Shown: piece by piece, positions 17,220 to 27,542 of the stretch
How the letters are laid out: each line of letters begins with the position of its first letter
Numbering within the stretch: position 1 is the first letter of the stretch
Program-made: the position numbers and the translations under genes
Notes under the pieces: generated by a model
Databases searched by the model: none
Seen by the model: only the letters and a program-made list of their open reading frames with translations
What the model was told of the DNA's origin: nothing
NCBI RefSeq assembly: GCF_024207115.1
Contig: NZ_CP100128.1
Location: 2,294,001-2,358,000, forward strand
DNA length: 64,000 bases
Direction of reading: 5' to 3'
DNA from: Chromobacterium sp. IIBBL 290-4
GTDB taxonomy: Bacteria; Pseudomonadota; Gammaproteobacteria; Burkholderiales; Chromobacteriaceae

Positions 17220-18704
17220 ATGTTTGAATCCGCCGAAATCGGCCACAGCATAGATAAAGAAACCTTTCGCAAAATGATGCCCGCGCTGCGCGAGGCTTTG
17301 CTGGACACGCAGTATGACTTGAAGGAAAAAGCCGATTTTCCGGTGCTGATCCTGATTCACGGCTTCGACGGCGCCGGCCGCGGCGAAACGATGAATCTGA
17401 TCAACGAATGGCTGGACCCGCGCCTGATCGACACCGTCGCTTTCGACAAGCCCAACGACGAGGCGCGCGCGCGGCCGTGGATGTGGCGCTACTGGCGCGA
17501 GCTGCCGGCCAAGGGGCGCATCGGCATGTTCTTTGGCTCCTACTATTCCGACACCTTGTTCGAGCGGGTGTTCAGCCGCAGCGACCGCGACGCCTTCGAC
17601 AAGCAGATTTTCGACATTCTGCGCTTCGAGCGGATGCTGACGCTGGACGGCGCGGTGGTGCTGAAGTTCTGGTTCCATCTGAGCAAGGACAAGCAGAAGC
17701 AGCGGCTTAAGCTGCTGGAGCAGGATCCGGCCACCAGCTGGCGCGTCACCAAGACCGACTGGGAGCATTACGAGCGTTACGACAAGATCCGCAAATACGG
17801 CGAACACATGCTGCGGCTGACCAATACCGCGCACGCGCCGTGGATCGTGATCGACGGCGAGGACGCCAATTACCGCAGCCTGACGGTGGCCAACACCATT
17901 CTGGAGGCGATCCGCAACCGGCTGGGCCAGCCCATGCTGACGACCGACCGGGTGGAGGCCCCGCCGCTGCTGGCGCCGATAGACAACAAGCTGGTGCTGG
18001 ACGCGCTGCAGCTGGATCAGAAGCTGGACAAGGCCGGCTACCAGAAGAAGCTGGACCAGCTGCAGGGCCGGCTGAGCAAGCTGACGCGCGATCCGCGCTT
18101 CGGCGGCCATTCGCTGGTGCTGGTGTTTGAGGGCAATGACGCGGCCGGCAAGGGCGGCAGCATACGCCGCATCACCCAGGCCCTGGATGCGCGGCGTTAC
18201 CGCGTGGTGCCGGTGGCGGCGCCGACGCAGGAGGAAAAGGCCAAGCCGTGGCTATGGCGCTTCTGGCGCAATGTGCCGGGCAAGGGCGGCATCACCATTT
18301 TCGACCGCAGCTGGTATGGCCGCGTGCTGGTGGAGCGGGTGGAGGGTTTCGCCGAAGAGGCGGACTGGATGCGCGCCTATTACGAGATCAACGACTTCGA
18401 GCACCAGTTGAGCGAGAACGGCGCCATCGTGCTGAAGTTCTGGCTGACGATCAGCAAGGAAGAACAGCTGGAGCGTTTCAAGGGGCGCGAGGACACCGGC
18501 TTCAAACGCTTCAAGATCACCGACGAAGACTGGCGCAACCGCGACAAATGGGATCTGTACCGCCAGGCGGTCAGCGATATGGTGGACAGAACCAGCACCA
18601 GCAAGGTGCCGTGGACGCTGGTTGAGGCCAATAACAAGTATTTCGCCCGCATCAAGATTTTGACCACGGTTTGCGACGCATTGGAGGCAAGGTTGAGTGA
18701 ATAG
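17220..18704 (+). CDS. pap: Two-domain PPK2 polyphosphate:AMP phosphotransferase
   Basis: A 494-aa protein made of two tandem PPK2 domains, the layout of the Pseudomonas polyphosphate:AMP phosphotransferase, which uses polyphosphate to turn AMP into ADP. The C-terminal domain holds the intact P-loop G-N-D-A-A-G-K-G-G-S (about 305-314) and the lid phrase F-D-R-S-W-Y-G-R-V-L-V-E-R-V. The N-terminal domain is degenerate: its P-loop is G-F-D-G-A-G-R-G-E-T (48-57), with Arg for the usual Lys, and it lacks the F-D-R-S-W-Y phrase. Catalysis is therefore expected in the second domain. The gene lies between recB and recD, which is unusual. Confidence 0.9.
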   Translation: MFESAEIGHSIDKETFRKMMPALREALLDTQYDLKEKADFPVLILIHGFDGAGRGETMNLINEWLDPRLIDTVAFDKPNDEARARPWMWRYWRELPAKGRIGMFFGSYYSDTLFERVFSRSDRDAFDKQIFDILRFERMLTLDGAVVLKFWFHLSKDKQKQRLKLLEQDPATSWRVTKTDWEHYERYDKIRKYGEHMLRLTNTAHAPWIVIDGEDANYRSLTVANTILEAIRNRLGQPMLTTDRVEAPPLLAPIDNKLVLDALQLDQKLDKAGYQKKLDQLQGRLSKLTRDPRFGGHSLVLVFEGNDAAGKGGSIRRITQALDARRYRVVPVAAPTQEEKAKPWLWRFWRNVPGKGGITIFDRSWYGRVLVERVEGFAEEADWMRAYYEINDFEHQLSENGAIVLKFWLTISKEEQLERFKGREDTGFKRFKITDEDWRNRDKWDLYRQAVSDMVDRTSTSKVPWTLVEANNKYFARIKILTTVCDALEARLSE

Positions 18705-19425
18705 AGCATGGAGGGGAGTGCTGCTGTTGCTGCTGTGCCGGCCCGCGCTGGCGCAGGAGACGCTGCGCGCGGGCGTGGCGCTGGACAGCAGCGAGCCGCT
18801 CAGCCAGTCGGCCGACGCCAGTTTGACCCAGCGCTACCGCGAGGCCCTGGCCATGATCACCCGGCAAAGCGGCATCCGCTTCCAGTTGGATTACTATCCC
18901 AGCCAAAGGCTGGAGCAGCTGTTCGTGGTCGGGCGGCTGGATGTGGAGGTGGGCGTCAACCCCTCCTGGCGCGCGTTGTCGCCGGTGTCCGGCTTTTATA
19001 CCCAGACGATAGGCGAAGTGTCCTACCAGCTCTGCCTGCCGCCGGGCGGCAAACCGCGGGTGGCGGGCTGGGCCGATCTCAAGGGCAAGCGCATCGGCCT
19101 GCTGGCGGCGCAACGGCTGCCGCAGCTGGAGCCGGTGTTCCAGTCGCAGCGCTTGACCGCGGATGTCGCCGGCAATGAAGAGGAATTGCTCGATCGATTG
19201 CGGCAGGGACGGATTCAGGCCGTGGTGCTGGAGCAAAGCCGGGCCGGCTACTGGGCGCGCCCCGCCATGGGCGGGCGTTGCCAGCCTGGCGCCATGGTGG
19301 CCAGTTTGCCGGTGATGCTGCGCGTGCATCCGCAGCATCGAGACTTGGTGCCGCGGCTCAATCAAGCCATCCAGAATTTGTCGATCCAGGGCAAATTCAA
19401 ATCTTTGTTTACCGATGCGCGTTAA
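18697..19425 (+). CDS. Periplasmic solute-binding protein, SBP_bac_3 type
   Basis: A 242-aa exported protein with a short signal peptide (about 1-19, ending R-P-A-L-A-Q) and a single extracellular solute-binding domain (SBP_bac_3-like). Typical phrases are L-R-A-G-V-A-L, G-R-L-D-V-E-V-G-V-N and D-L-K-G-K-R-I-G-L-L. No transporter genes are adjacent, so it may be a stand-alone sensor-like binding protein. The start is GTG 18697, overlapping the stop of the polyphosphate phosphotransferase gene, with AAGG upstream. The ligand is unknown. Confidence 0.8.
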   Translation: MNRAWRGVLLLLLCRPALAQETLRAGVALDSSEPLSQSADASLTQRYREALAMITRQSGIRFQLDYYPSQRLEQLFVVGRLDVEVGVNPSWRALSPVSGFYTQTIGEVSYQLCLPPGGKPRVAGWADLKGKRIGLLAAQRLPQLEPVFQSQRLTADVAGNEEELLDRLRQGRIQAVVLEQSRAGYWARPAMGGRCQPGAMVASLPVMLRVHPQHRDLVPRLNQAIQNLSIQGKFKSLFTDAR

Positions 19426-19457
19426 ACCGGGCCCTGGTCCGGATACAGGTCGAATGG

Positions 19458-21158
19458 ATGAATACCGATACCCCGCTGCTGCCTGATCAATTGAGCAAGC
19501 TGTTCCATAGGCTGGATCCCGATGCGGATCCGGCCGCGCTGGCCTTGATCGCCGAATTGAGCGCGGCCAACCAGGCCGGGCATGTCTGCCTGCCCTTGGC
19601 GCATCGCGCGGAGCTGTCGGCCCTGCGCGCCTGCCGTCTGGTGGGCCGGCCTGGCGAGTACGCGCCTTTGATTCTGGACGAGGCCGGCAGGCTTTACTTC
19701 GCCCGGCACTGGCATGACGAGGATTGCCTGTCTAAGGGCTTGCTGAATCTGGCGCGGCCGGTGCCAATGGCGGATGAGGCCGCGCTGGCGGACTTGCTGG
19801 ACAGGCTGTTTCCCGGCGATGGCGAAGCGGATCGCCAGAAAATGGCGGCCGCGCTGGCGGCGCGGCAGCGGCTGATGGTGATATCCGGAGGCCCCGGCAC
19901 CGGCAAAACCACCACCGTGGTGCGCTTGCTGGCTTTGCTGGCGGCGCTGTCGCCGCGCCCCTTGGTGATGGCGATGGCGGCGCCGACCGGCAAGGCGGCG
20001 GCGCGGCTGTCGGAGTCGGTGCGCGCCGCGCGCGACCGGCTGGACGTGGAGGAATCGGTCCGGCGCCAATTGCCGGGGCAGGCGGAAACCCTGCATCGGC
20101 TATTGGGCTTGCGGCCGGGGGCTGAGGCGCCGCGCCACCACGCCGGCAATCCCTTGCCGCTGGACGTGCTGGTGGTGGACGAGGCTTCGATGATCGACTT
20201 ATCGCTGATGGCGCGGACGGTGGAAGCGCTGCCTTCGCAGGCGCGGTTGATTCTGTTGGGCGACCGCGACCAGCTGGCCTCGGTGGAGGCCGGCGCGGTG
20301 TTGGGCGAGCTGTGCCAGCGCATCGCCTACCGCGAAGTGACGTTGCAATGGCTGTCGCGAGTGTGCGGTTTCCCGGTCGATCTGGACGAAGCGGAAGAGG
20401 CGATGGGCGGCGGTCTGGTCGATTGCGTCGCCCTGCTCACCCGCAGCCACCGCTTCGGCGCCGATTCCGGCATCGGCGCGCTGGCCCGCTTCGTCAACGC
20501 CGGCGAGGTCGAGCCGGCCCTTGCGATATTGCGCGCGGAAGGCTATGCCGATGTGGCCATGTCGGCCGCCTGGTCCGACGCCGAACTGGTCGGCCGGCGG
20601 CGCGGCTATCTGCAGGCGGTGGAGTCCGGCGCGTCGCCGGACGAGGTGCAGCGCGCCTTCTCGGCCTTCATGCTGCTGGCGGCGGAAAGACGCCAGGTGG
20701 CCGATTGCAACCAGCGCTTCGAAGCGGTGCTGGAAGAGCGGGGCATCAAGCAGCCGGGGCGGGATTGGTATCCGGGGCGGCCGGTGATGATTTCAGAAAA
20801 CGATTATGGACTGGGCTTGTTCAATGGCGATATCGGCTTCACGCTGATGCGGCGCGATGGCCTGCGGGTGTTGTTCCCATCGTCTGATGGCGGCTGGCGC
20901 GAGTTCGCGCCTGGACGCCTGCCCGCGCACGATACCGTTTTTGCGATGACGGTTCACAAAAGCCAGGGCTCGGAGTACGAGGAGGTATGGCTGCTGCTGC
21001 CGCAACAGGCCGGCGCCAGCCTGAATCGGGCGCTGCTCTATACGGCGATTACGCGAGCCCGGCAACGCTTCGCCGCGATCGGCGCGGACGAGGTGTGGCG
21101 CGAAGGCATGCAGCGCGCGCCGCAGCGTTTGTCCGGGCTGGCGGATCGTCTGCGCTGA
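19458..21158 (+). CDS. recD: Exodeoxyribonuclease V alpha subunit RecD
   Basis: A 566-aa SF1B 5'-3' helicase, the fast motor of RecBCD. Walker A is G-G-P-G-T-G-K-T-T-T at 144-153, Walker B is V-V-D-E-A-S-M-I-D, and the late motif T-V-H-K-S-Q-G-S-E-Y is near the C-terminus. ATG 19458 gives a normal RecD length and start; the frame is open upstream to 19278 only because of overlap with the binding-protein gene. It is separated from recB by pap and the binding-protein gene but stays in the same orientation, so all five could share a transcript. Confidence 0.95.
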   Translation: MNTDTPLLPDQLSKLFHRLDPDADPAALALIAELSAANQAGHVCLPLAHRAELSALRACRLVGRPGEYAPLILDEAGRLYFARHWHDEDCLSKGLLNLARPVPMADEAALADLLDRLFPGDGEADRQKMAAALAARQRLMVISGGPGTGKTTTVVRLLALLAALSPRPLVMAMAAPTGKAAARLSESVRAARDRLDVEESVRRQLPGQAETLHRLLGLRPGAEAPRHHAGNPLPLDVLVVDEASMIDLSLMARTVEALPSQARLILLGDRDQLASVEAGAVLGELCQRIAYREVTLQWLSRVCGFPVDLDEAEEAMGGGLVDCVALLTRSHRFGADSGIGALARFVNAGEVEPALAILRAEGYADVAMSAAWSDAELVGRRRGYLQAVESGASPDEVQRAFSAFMLLAAERRQVADCNQRFEAVLEERGIKQPGRDWYPGRPVMISENDYGLGLFNGDIGFTLMRRDGLRVLFPSSDGGWREFAPGRLPAHDTVFAMTVHKSQGSEYEEVWLLLPQQAGASLNRALLYTAITRARQRFAAIGADEVWREGMQRAPQRLSGLADRLR

Positions 21159-21256
21159 GGTCGGCGCAACACTTTTCCGTCTTGTGCGGGCAAGGATAGT
21201 CAAGCGACATCAGACATCCTAATATGCAGCCTTCCCGAAAAAAATCAGGGGGTGTC

Positions 21257-22138
21257 ATGCAGTTGGATGCGGTATTGAGCTATCTGGACAAGATCAGCCG
21301 TTACGATGCTAGGCCATTCACACCGTTGTTTTTCGGCGGTGAGCGCATGGGCTGGGTCAATGTCCAATGGAAAGAGCGCTTGTTGCAGCATGAGTCCGCC
21401 CTGTTCGAGGAATCCTATCAAGGCCTGGTCTGCCGCCTGAGCGGCAGCTACCGCAGCATCAGCCATGCCTTGGCGCAGGCGGCTAGGCGCTGGCAGCAGG
21501 CCGGCTGGCTCAATGGCTGGCGCAATGAGAATTTCACGGCGTTCCGTCCAGACGGAACGCCGTTTTTCGAATTGGAGCGCGCGGCATTCCGTCCGCTGGG
21601 CCTGACCAGCCGGGCAGTGCATGTCAATGGCCTGTGCCGCTTGGAGAGCGGCGAAGTCCGGATGTGGGTGGGCCGCCGCAGTCCGCACAAGGCGGTGGAC
21701 CCGAACCGGATGGACAATCTGGTGGGCGGCGGCGTGGCGGCGGGCGAAACGCTGGATCTGGCATTGGAGCGCGAAGGCTGGGAAGAGGCCGGCATTTCCC
21801 GCGACGCCTTGCAGGGGCTGAAACCGGTCTCCGTGTTGCTGGCAGAGCGGCCGGTGGCGCGCGGCCTGCATCGCGAGTGGCTGCATGGCTACGATTTGTG
21901 GCTAGGGCAGGAGCAGCGGCCCTGTTGCCAGGATGGCGAAGTGGCGGAGCATGTGCTGTTGCCCCTGGCCGAGGTGGAGCAATTGCTGGTGGACGAGCGC
22001 TTCATGATAGACGCTGCCTTGGTGGTCGTGGACTGTTTGTGCCGGCTGGAATATTGGGGCGCGCGCAATCCTGAGATGTCCACGGCCTTGTCCCGCATTC
22101 GCTATGCCAAGCAGGGGCCGCTGGTGTCCTCGGTGTAG
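21257..22138 (+). CDS. Nudix hydrolase with DUF4743-type N-terminal domain
   Basis: A 293-aa protein. An N-terminal region (about 1-120) resembles the DUF4743/thiamin-pyrophosphokinase-like leader found in some Nudix proteins. The C-terminal Nudix domain has the box G-G-G-V-A-A-G-E-T-L-D-L-A-L-E-R-E-G-W-E-E-A-G-I, matching Gx5Ex7REUxEExGU except G for U. It should hydrolyse a nucleoside-diphosphate-linked compound; related proteins act on thiamine diphosphate analogues or similar. ATG 21257 has GGGGGTG upstream and is preferred to 21224. Confidence 0.85.
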   Translation: MQLDAVLSYLDKISRYDARPFTPLFFGGERMGWVNVQWKERLLQHESALFEESYQGLVCRLSGSYRSISHALAQAARRWQQAGWLNGWRNENFTAFRPDGTPFFELERAAFRPLGLTSRAVHVNGLCRLESGEVRMWVGRRSPHKAVDPNRMDNLVGGGVAAGETLDLALEREGWEEAGISRDALQGLKPVSVLLAERPVARGLHREWLHGYDLWLGQEQRPCCQDGEVAEHVLLPLAEVEQLLVDERFMIDAALVVVDCLCRLEYWGARNPEMSTALSRIRYAKQGPLVSSV

Positions 22139-22182
22139 TTCCCATTCTTGAGCGGCGGCCTAAGCCGCCATCGTTCTTGCGC

Positions 22183-22206
22183 AAAGCCCGGCCAGACCGG
22201 GCTTTT
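22183..22206 (+). terminator. Intrinsic terminator after the Nudix gene
   Basis: AAAGCCCGG and CCGGGCTTTT form a short GC-rich stem around CCAGA, followed by a T-rich run. It lies 45 bases after the Nudix stop. Confidence 0.8.
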
Positions 22207-22591
22207 CTCTTTTTCTATCTTTGCATCCCATTTATTCATCCCACTTACGCCGGCAGGGGCCATTCGCTATCGCAACTTGGCCTGGAAGGTGGCGGACATC
22301 CAGGCGCTGTTGCTTTTTTTTTTCGCTGGCCGCCTGAGGGCGAGGCCTGTGCCGACCGGCATGGCATATACGATTTGGCTGGGTGATTCGGGTTTTGTTG
22401 TTTGCTCGCGGGCATTGTTGAATTTGTATGCTTATGGACTGAATTATATAGATTGTCATTGATGGATCTATTTGTGAGGCATGCGCGGAAGTCATTGCAG
22501 AGCAGTGGGAAATCTCATGTAGAATCAGTTTATCCGTGATGCAAATAGTATAAAAACTCAAATCGGATTCAACTGTAAACAAGAGATAAAA
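22207..22591. other. Intergenic region without a recognised gene
   Basis: About 385 bases between the terminator and a small ORF. The right half is AT-rich and includes a loosely promoter-like TAGAAT at 22520-22525 (no good -35). I see no RNA gene, repeat or conserved reading frame. Confidence 0.5.
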
Positions 22592-22801
22592 ATGTACCGC
22601 TTGAAACTGATTTCACCCGATTTCGGGATCGATGACAGCGGCCCGCTCCATCCCACCCAGGAGCAAGCGCGTTGGGCCGCTGAACTGATGTTGCACGTGT
22701 ACAAGGGCCGGATAAGGGCCGAGGTCCACAAAGTCGACGTCAAGACGCGCAAGAGCGAGAAACTGGAAGAGGTGTATATGAAATTGGAGCCAATGGCATA
22801 G
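22592..22801 (+). CDS. Small hypothetical protein, 69 aa
   Basis: I do not recognise the family. The ORF has ATG with an AAGAG upstream, a promoter-like AT-rich leader, and a balanced, soluble, charged composition: an N-terminal strand (Y-R-L-K-L-I-S), a helix with two Trp-free Ala/Glu turns, then a basic middle (V-K-T-R-K-S-E-K) and an acidic C-terminal helix. It has no signal peptide or membrane segment. Codon choice is like the surrounding genes, which supports it being real. Its neighbours give no functional hint. Confidence 0.6.
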   Translation: MYRLKLISPDFGIDDSGPLHPTQEQARWAAELMLHVYKGRIRAEVHKVDVKTRKSEKLEEVYMKLEPMA

Positions 22802-22941
22802 GCTGGGCAGAGCCGCTGGAGGAGCCACTTTCGCCTGGCTCCAACAATACCATTGCCGATCGATGCCAGATGAGCTAACGTCATTGCTCCACTTAAACCC
22901 CAATCGGAACGGTTCCTGTTTCCGAGAACGGAGCGATCTTT

Positions 22942-24804
<1,863 letters not shown>

Positions 24805-24808
24805 TGAT

Positions 24809-24837
24809 GTCCCCGCCTTTGGGCGGGGATTTTTTTT
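24809..24837 (+). terminator. Intrinsic terminator after the ABC exporter gene
   Basis: TCCCCGCC and GGCGGGGA pair around TTTG, followed by TTTTTTTT. It is a strong rho-independent terminator. Confidence 0.9.
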
Positions 24838-24851
24838 GCGGGAGCGCAACG

Positions 24852-25394
24852 ATGAGCGATGCCGGCTGGACGGTGCTGGATACCAAGGTGGAGCATGCCA
24901 ACCCGTATTTCCAGGTCTGGAACCAACAGGTGCGTTTGCCGGATGGGCAACTGATCCATTATTTTTCCGCGCGCCATGACCGCTCGGCGGTGGGCGCGCT
25001 GGCGATAGAAAACAATCGCGTGCTGCTGGTGCGGCAATATCGTTTGTTGATAGACCGCGAAGTGTGGGCGATTCCGGCTGGCGGCGTCGAGATTGGCGAA
25101 GCGCCTGCTGGCGCCGCAGAGCGCGAGCTGCGGGAGGAAACCGGTTACGCCGCTCGTTCCATCCGGCCTTTCATCGCCTATCATCCCACTTTCGGCAGCA
25201 GCACCCAGTTGTTTGAAATCTTTCTGGCCGAGGGGCTGGATCAGGTGAGCCCGGACATTGACGGCAACGAGGTTCTGCAAGTGCGATGGTTCGATTGCGC
25301 GGAGCTGCTGCGTTTGATCGCAAACGGGGATATGCCGGACAGCCTGTCTCTGGTGCCGATTCTGTTGGCGATGCAGCGGGGCTTGTTGTCGTAA
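24852..25394 (+). CDS. Nudix hydrolase, ADP-ribose pyrophosphatase type
   Basis: A 180-aa single-domain Nudix protein. The box reads G-G-V-E-I-G-E-A-P-A-G-A-A-E-R-E-L-R-E-E-T-G-Y, and the strand W-A-I-P-A-G-G before it is typical of ADP-ribose pyrophosphatases, which cut ADP-ribose to AMP and ribose 5-phosphate. The N-terminal N-P-Y-F-Q-V-W and the V-G-A-L-A-I-E-N-N-R-V-L-L-V-R-Q-Y-R region also fit. ATG 24852 gives a normal length. It is followed closely by a LysR gene. Confidence 0.85.
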   Translation: MSDAGWTVLDTKVEHANPYFQVWNQQVRLPDGQLIHYFSARHDRSAVGALAIENNRVLLVRQYRLLIDREVWAIPAGGVEIGEAPAGAAERELREETGYAARSIRPFIAYHPTFGSSTQLFEIFLAEGLDQVSPDIDGNEVLQVRWFDCAELLRLIANGDMPDSLSLVPILLAMQRGLLS

Positions 25395-25414
25395 GGAGGA
25401 TGACTGGGGGATGG

Positions 25415-26341
25415 GTGAATAATTTTCAGGCCGTGGTTTCCTTTCTGCAGGCGGCGGAAGCCGGCAGCTTCAGCCAGGCGGCGCGTCGTCTGGGCGTGAC
25501 GCCGGCTGCGGTAAGCAAGCATGTCAGACAGCTGGAGGATGAACTGGGCGTGCGCCTGGTGCATCGCAATAGCCGGGCGCTGGCTTTGACGGCATCCGGA
25601 GAGGTGTATTTTCAGCGCATGTCGCGGCTGGCGGCTGACATCCGCCAATTGGAGGAAGAGGTCAAGGGCCGGGATGAGGCGATGCATGGCCGCTTGCGCT
25701 TATCGCTGCCAAACGGCATCGGCCGCAATGTCTTCCTGCCGGCCTTGGACGAGTTTTCGCGCGATCATCCCGAGCTGAAACTGGAGCTGCATTTCGAAGA
25801 CCGCGCCGTGGATTTGGTGCGCGATGGCTTCGACGCCGCCATCGGCGAGCGTCTGTCGCCGGACAGCAGTTTCATCGCCCGGCCGCTGCTGCCTTTGCAG
25901 CGCGTCGTGTTCGCCTCTCCGGCCTACTTGGCCCGCGCCGGCAGGCCGGAGACGCTGGCGGATTTGCAGCGGCATGACTGCATCCGGGTCATCAACCAGA
26001 ACAGCGGCCGGCTGATGCCCTGGGAGTTTCAAACCGACAGCGGCTTGAGCCGGCTGGAGACTGATGGCCGCCTGGTGGTCAACGATCCTTTCGCCGCGTG
26101 CGAGGCCGCTTTGCTGGGAGCGGGGCTGGTGATGATAGGCACGGTCCAGGCTCATCCTTATCTGGCAACGGGACGGTTGATTCCCCTGTTGACCGCCTTC
26201 GCCCCGCCGCCCCGGCCCCTGTATTTCTATTACGCCGAGCGTCGCTTGCTGCCGCCCGCGCTGGTCCGGCTGCAGCGCTTTCTGCAGGCGCGGATGAGCC
26301 AGGGCGGGCCGCCGGTGTACGGAAACTACCGCTGGCCCTGA
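25415..26341 (+). CDS. LysR family transcriptional regulator
   Basis: About 308 aa with an N-terminal helix-turn-helix (G-S-F-S-Q-A-A-R-R-L-G-V-T-P-A-A-V-S-K-H) and a LysR effector domain. Start choice is uncertain. A perfect AAGGAGG (25393-25399) sits directly against the in-frame ATG at 25400, too close to serve it. The GTG at 25415 gives the usual N-terminus (M-N-N-F-Q-A-V-V-S-F) at a long spacing of 15 bases. The gene is convergent with the MFS exporter, the stops being one base apart. It could regulate the neighbouring ATP-grasp/MFS unit, but no divergent arrangement supports that. Confidence 0.88.
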   Translation: MNNFQAVVSFLQAAEAGSFSQAARRLGVTPAAVSKHVRQLEDELGVRLVHRNSRALALTASGEVYFQRMSRLAADIRQLEEEVKGRDEAMHGRLRLSLPNGIGRNVFLPALDEFSRDHPELKLELHFEDRAVDLVRDGFDAAIGERLSPDSSFIARPLLPLQRVVFASPAYLARAGRPETLADLQRHDCIRVINQNSGRLMPWEFQTDSGLSRLETDGRLVVNDPFAACEAALLGAGLVMIGTVQAHPYLATGRLIPLLTAFAPPPRPLYFYYAERRLLPPALVRLQRFLQARMSQGGPPVYGNYRWP

Positions 26342-26342
26342 G

Positions 26343-27542
26343 TCAGGCCGGCGTCGCCCGGGCGGTGATGGCGCGGGGGCGCAAATAAGCGCTAAGCGGC
26401 AAGCCGAGCGCGCCGGCGAGCAAGGCGGCGGCGTAGAACAGCATTTGCGGCGCGATGCGGTTGCCCAGCGCGGCGACCAGCAGTCCGGCCAGCGGCAGGC
26501 TCAGTTGGTTCAGCAGCACGATCACGCTGATCGCCCGGCCCAGTTGATCGCGCTCAATCCAGTGCAAGCGTTCGGTGCGGATGAATACATTGAACAAGCC
26601 GCACAGGCCGAAGCTCAAGGCATAGCCCATCGCAAACAGCCAGAACTGGCGGGCGGCGCCCATCAGCAGGCCGCCGCAGACAATCAGCGCAAAGGCGGCG
26701 ATGCCTAGCTGGTAGACATTGGCTTTTTTCAATAGCCAGGGAATGAGCAAAAAGCTGGCGATGGAGAGCGCGCCCATGCCGGTTTGCAGGCCGGCATAGG
26801 TCTGGTCGCCTTGGCCAAACGCGCCTATCGTCAGCGCCGCTCCGGTGGACAGCGCCAGGCCGATGATCAGATTCACCAGCATGGACAAGGCCACCAGCGC
26901 TTGCAGGGGGCGGGCGGTCCGCAATAGGCCGAATCCCTGCCGCAACTGATATGGCTTTCCGGGCGAGGCAACATTGGCGGCCGCTCCAGGCGTGGCCAAG
27001 GCGGCGAGGGCGCTGAGGCCGAATGCCAGCGCCGCGATGATGGGCAGGCGCGAAATCGGCAGCCACAAGGCCAGCGAACCGGCCAGCGCCGGACCGAGCA
27101 GACTGCTGGAATAGTCCATCGCCTGCAACAGGCTTTGCGCTTTGGGCATGCGCTCGGGGGAGACCAGCCGCGGAATCGTGCTTTCCAGCGCGATGAAGGC
27201 TTGGGCATAGCAGGCGGCGCAGACGGCCATCAGCATGGCGCATAGCGCAAAACTCCGTTCCGGCCATGCGGCTAGCGTCAAGGCCGCCAGCAGGCAAGCC
27301 GCGGCGCGGATGCCGTCGGCGAATAAATAAACGCGCCGTCCGCCCATCTTGTCCGACAGGGCGCCGGCCACAGGCAAAGACAGCACGCGCGGCAACCATT
27401 CGCAAAGAAAGGCCAGGCCGGACATCGCGGCGCTGCCGGTGGTCCGGAATACGATCAGGGGAATGGCGAACAGCAGCAATTGGTCGCCCAGGGTGGAGGC
27501 GAAACGGCCGGCCAGGAATAGCCGCAGTCGGATCATCGGCAT
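26343..27542 (-). CDS. MFS exporter, partner of the ATP-grasp gene
   Basis: A 399-aa major facilitator protein with about 12 membrane helices. The loop 2-3 phrase G-A-L-S-D-K-M-G-G-R-R-V matches the MFS signature G-x-x-x-D-R-x-G-R-R-x. The type resembles drug and peptide exporters of the BacE/enterobactin-exporter kind. Its start overlaps the end of the ATP-grasp gene by ten bases, so the two form one translationally coupled operon. By analogy with bacilysin, the exporter could carry the ligase product out and give self-resistance; that is inference. Confidence 0.87.
   Translation of the reverse strand: MPMIRLRLFLAGRFASTLGDQLLLFAIPLIVFRTTGSAAMSGLAFLCEWLPRVLSLPVAGALSDKMGGRRVYLFADGIRAAACLLAALTLAAWPERSFALCAMLMAVCAACYAQAFIALESTIPRLVSPERMPKAQSLLQAMDYSSSLLGPALAGSLALWLPISRLPIIAALAFGLSALAALATPGAAANVASPGKPYQLRQGFGLLRTARPLQALVALSMLVNLIIGLALSTGAALTIGAFGQGDQTYAGLQTGMGALSIASFLLIPWLLKKANVYQLGIAAFALIVCGGLLMGAARQFWLFAMGYALSFGLCGLFNVFIRTERLHWIERDQLGRAISVIVLLNQLSLPLAGLLVAALGNRIAPQMLFYAAALLAGALGLPLSAYLRPRAITARATPA

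Noticed and set aside
22148..22462. Small ORF of 104 codons after the Nudix gene
   Set aside because: It starts before and runs through the terminator, and its translation looks non-coding.
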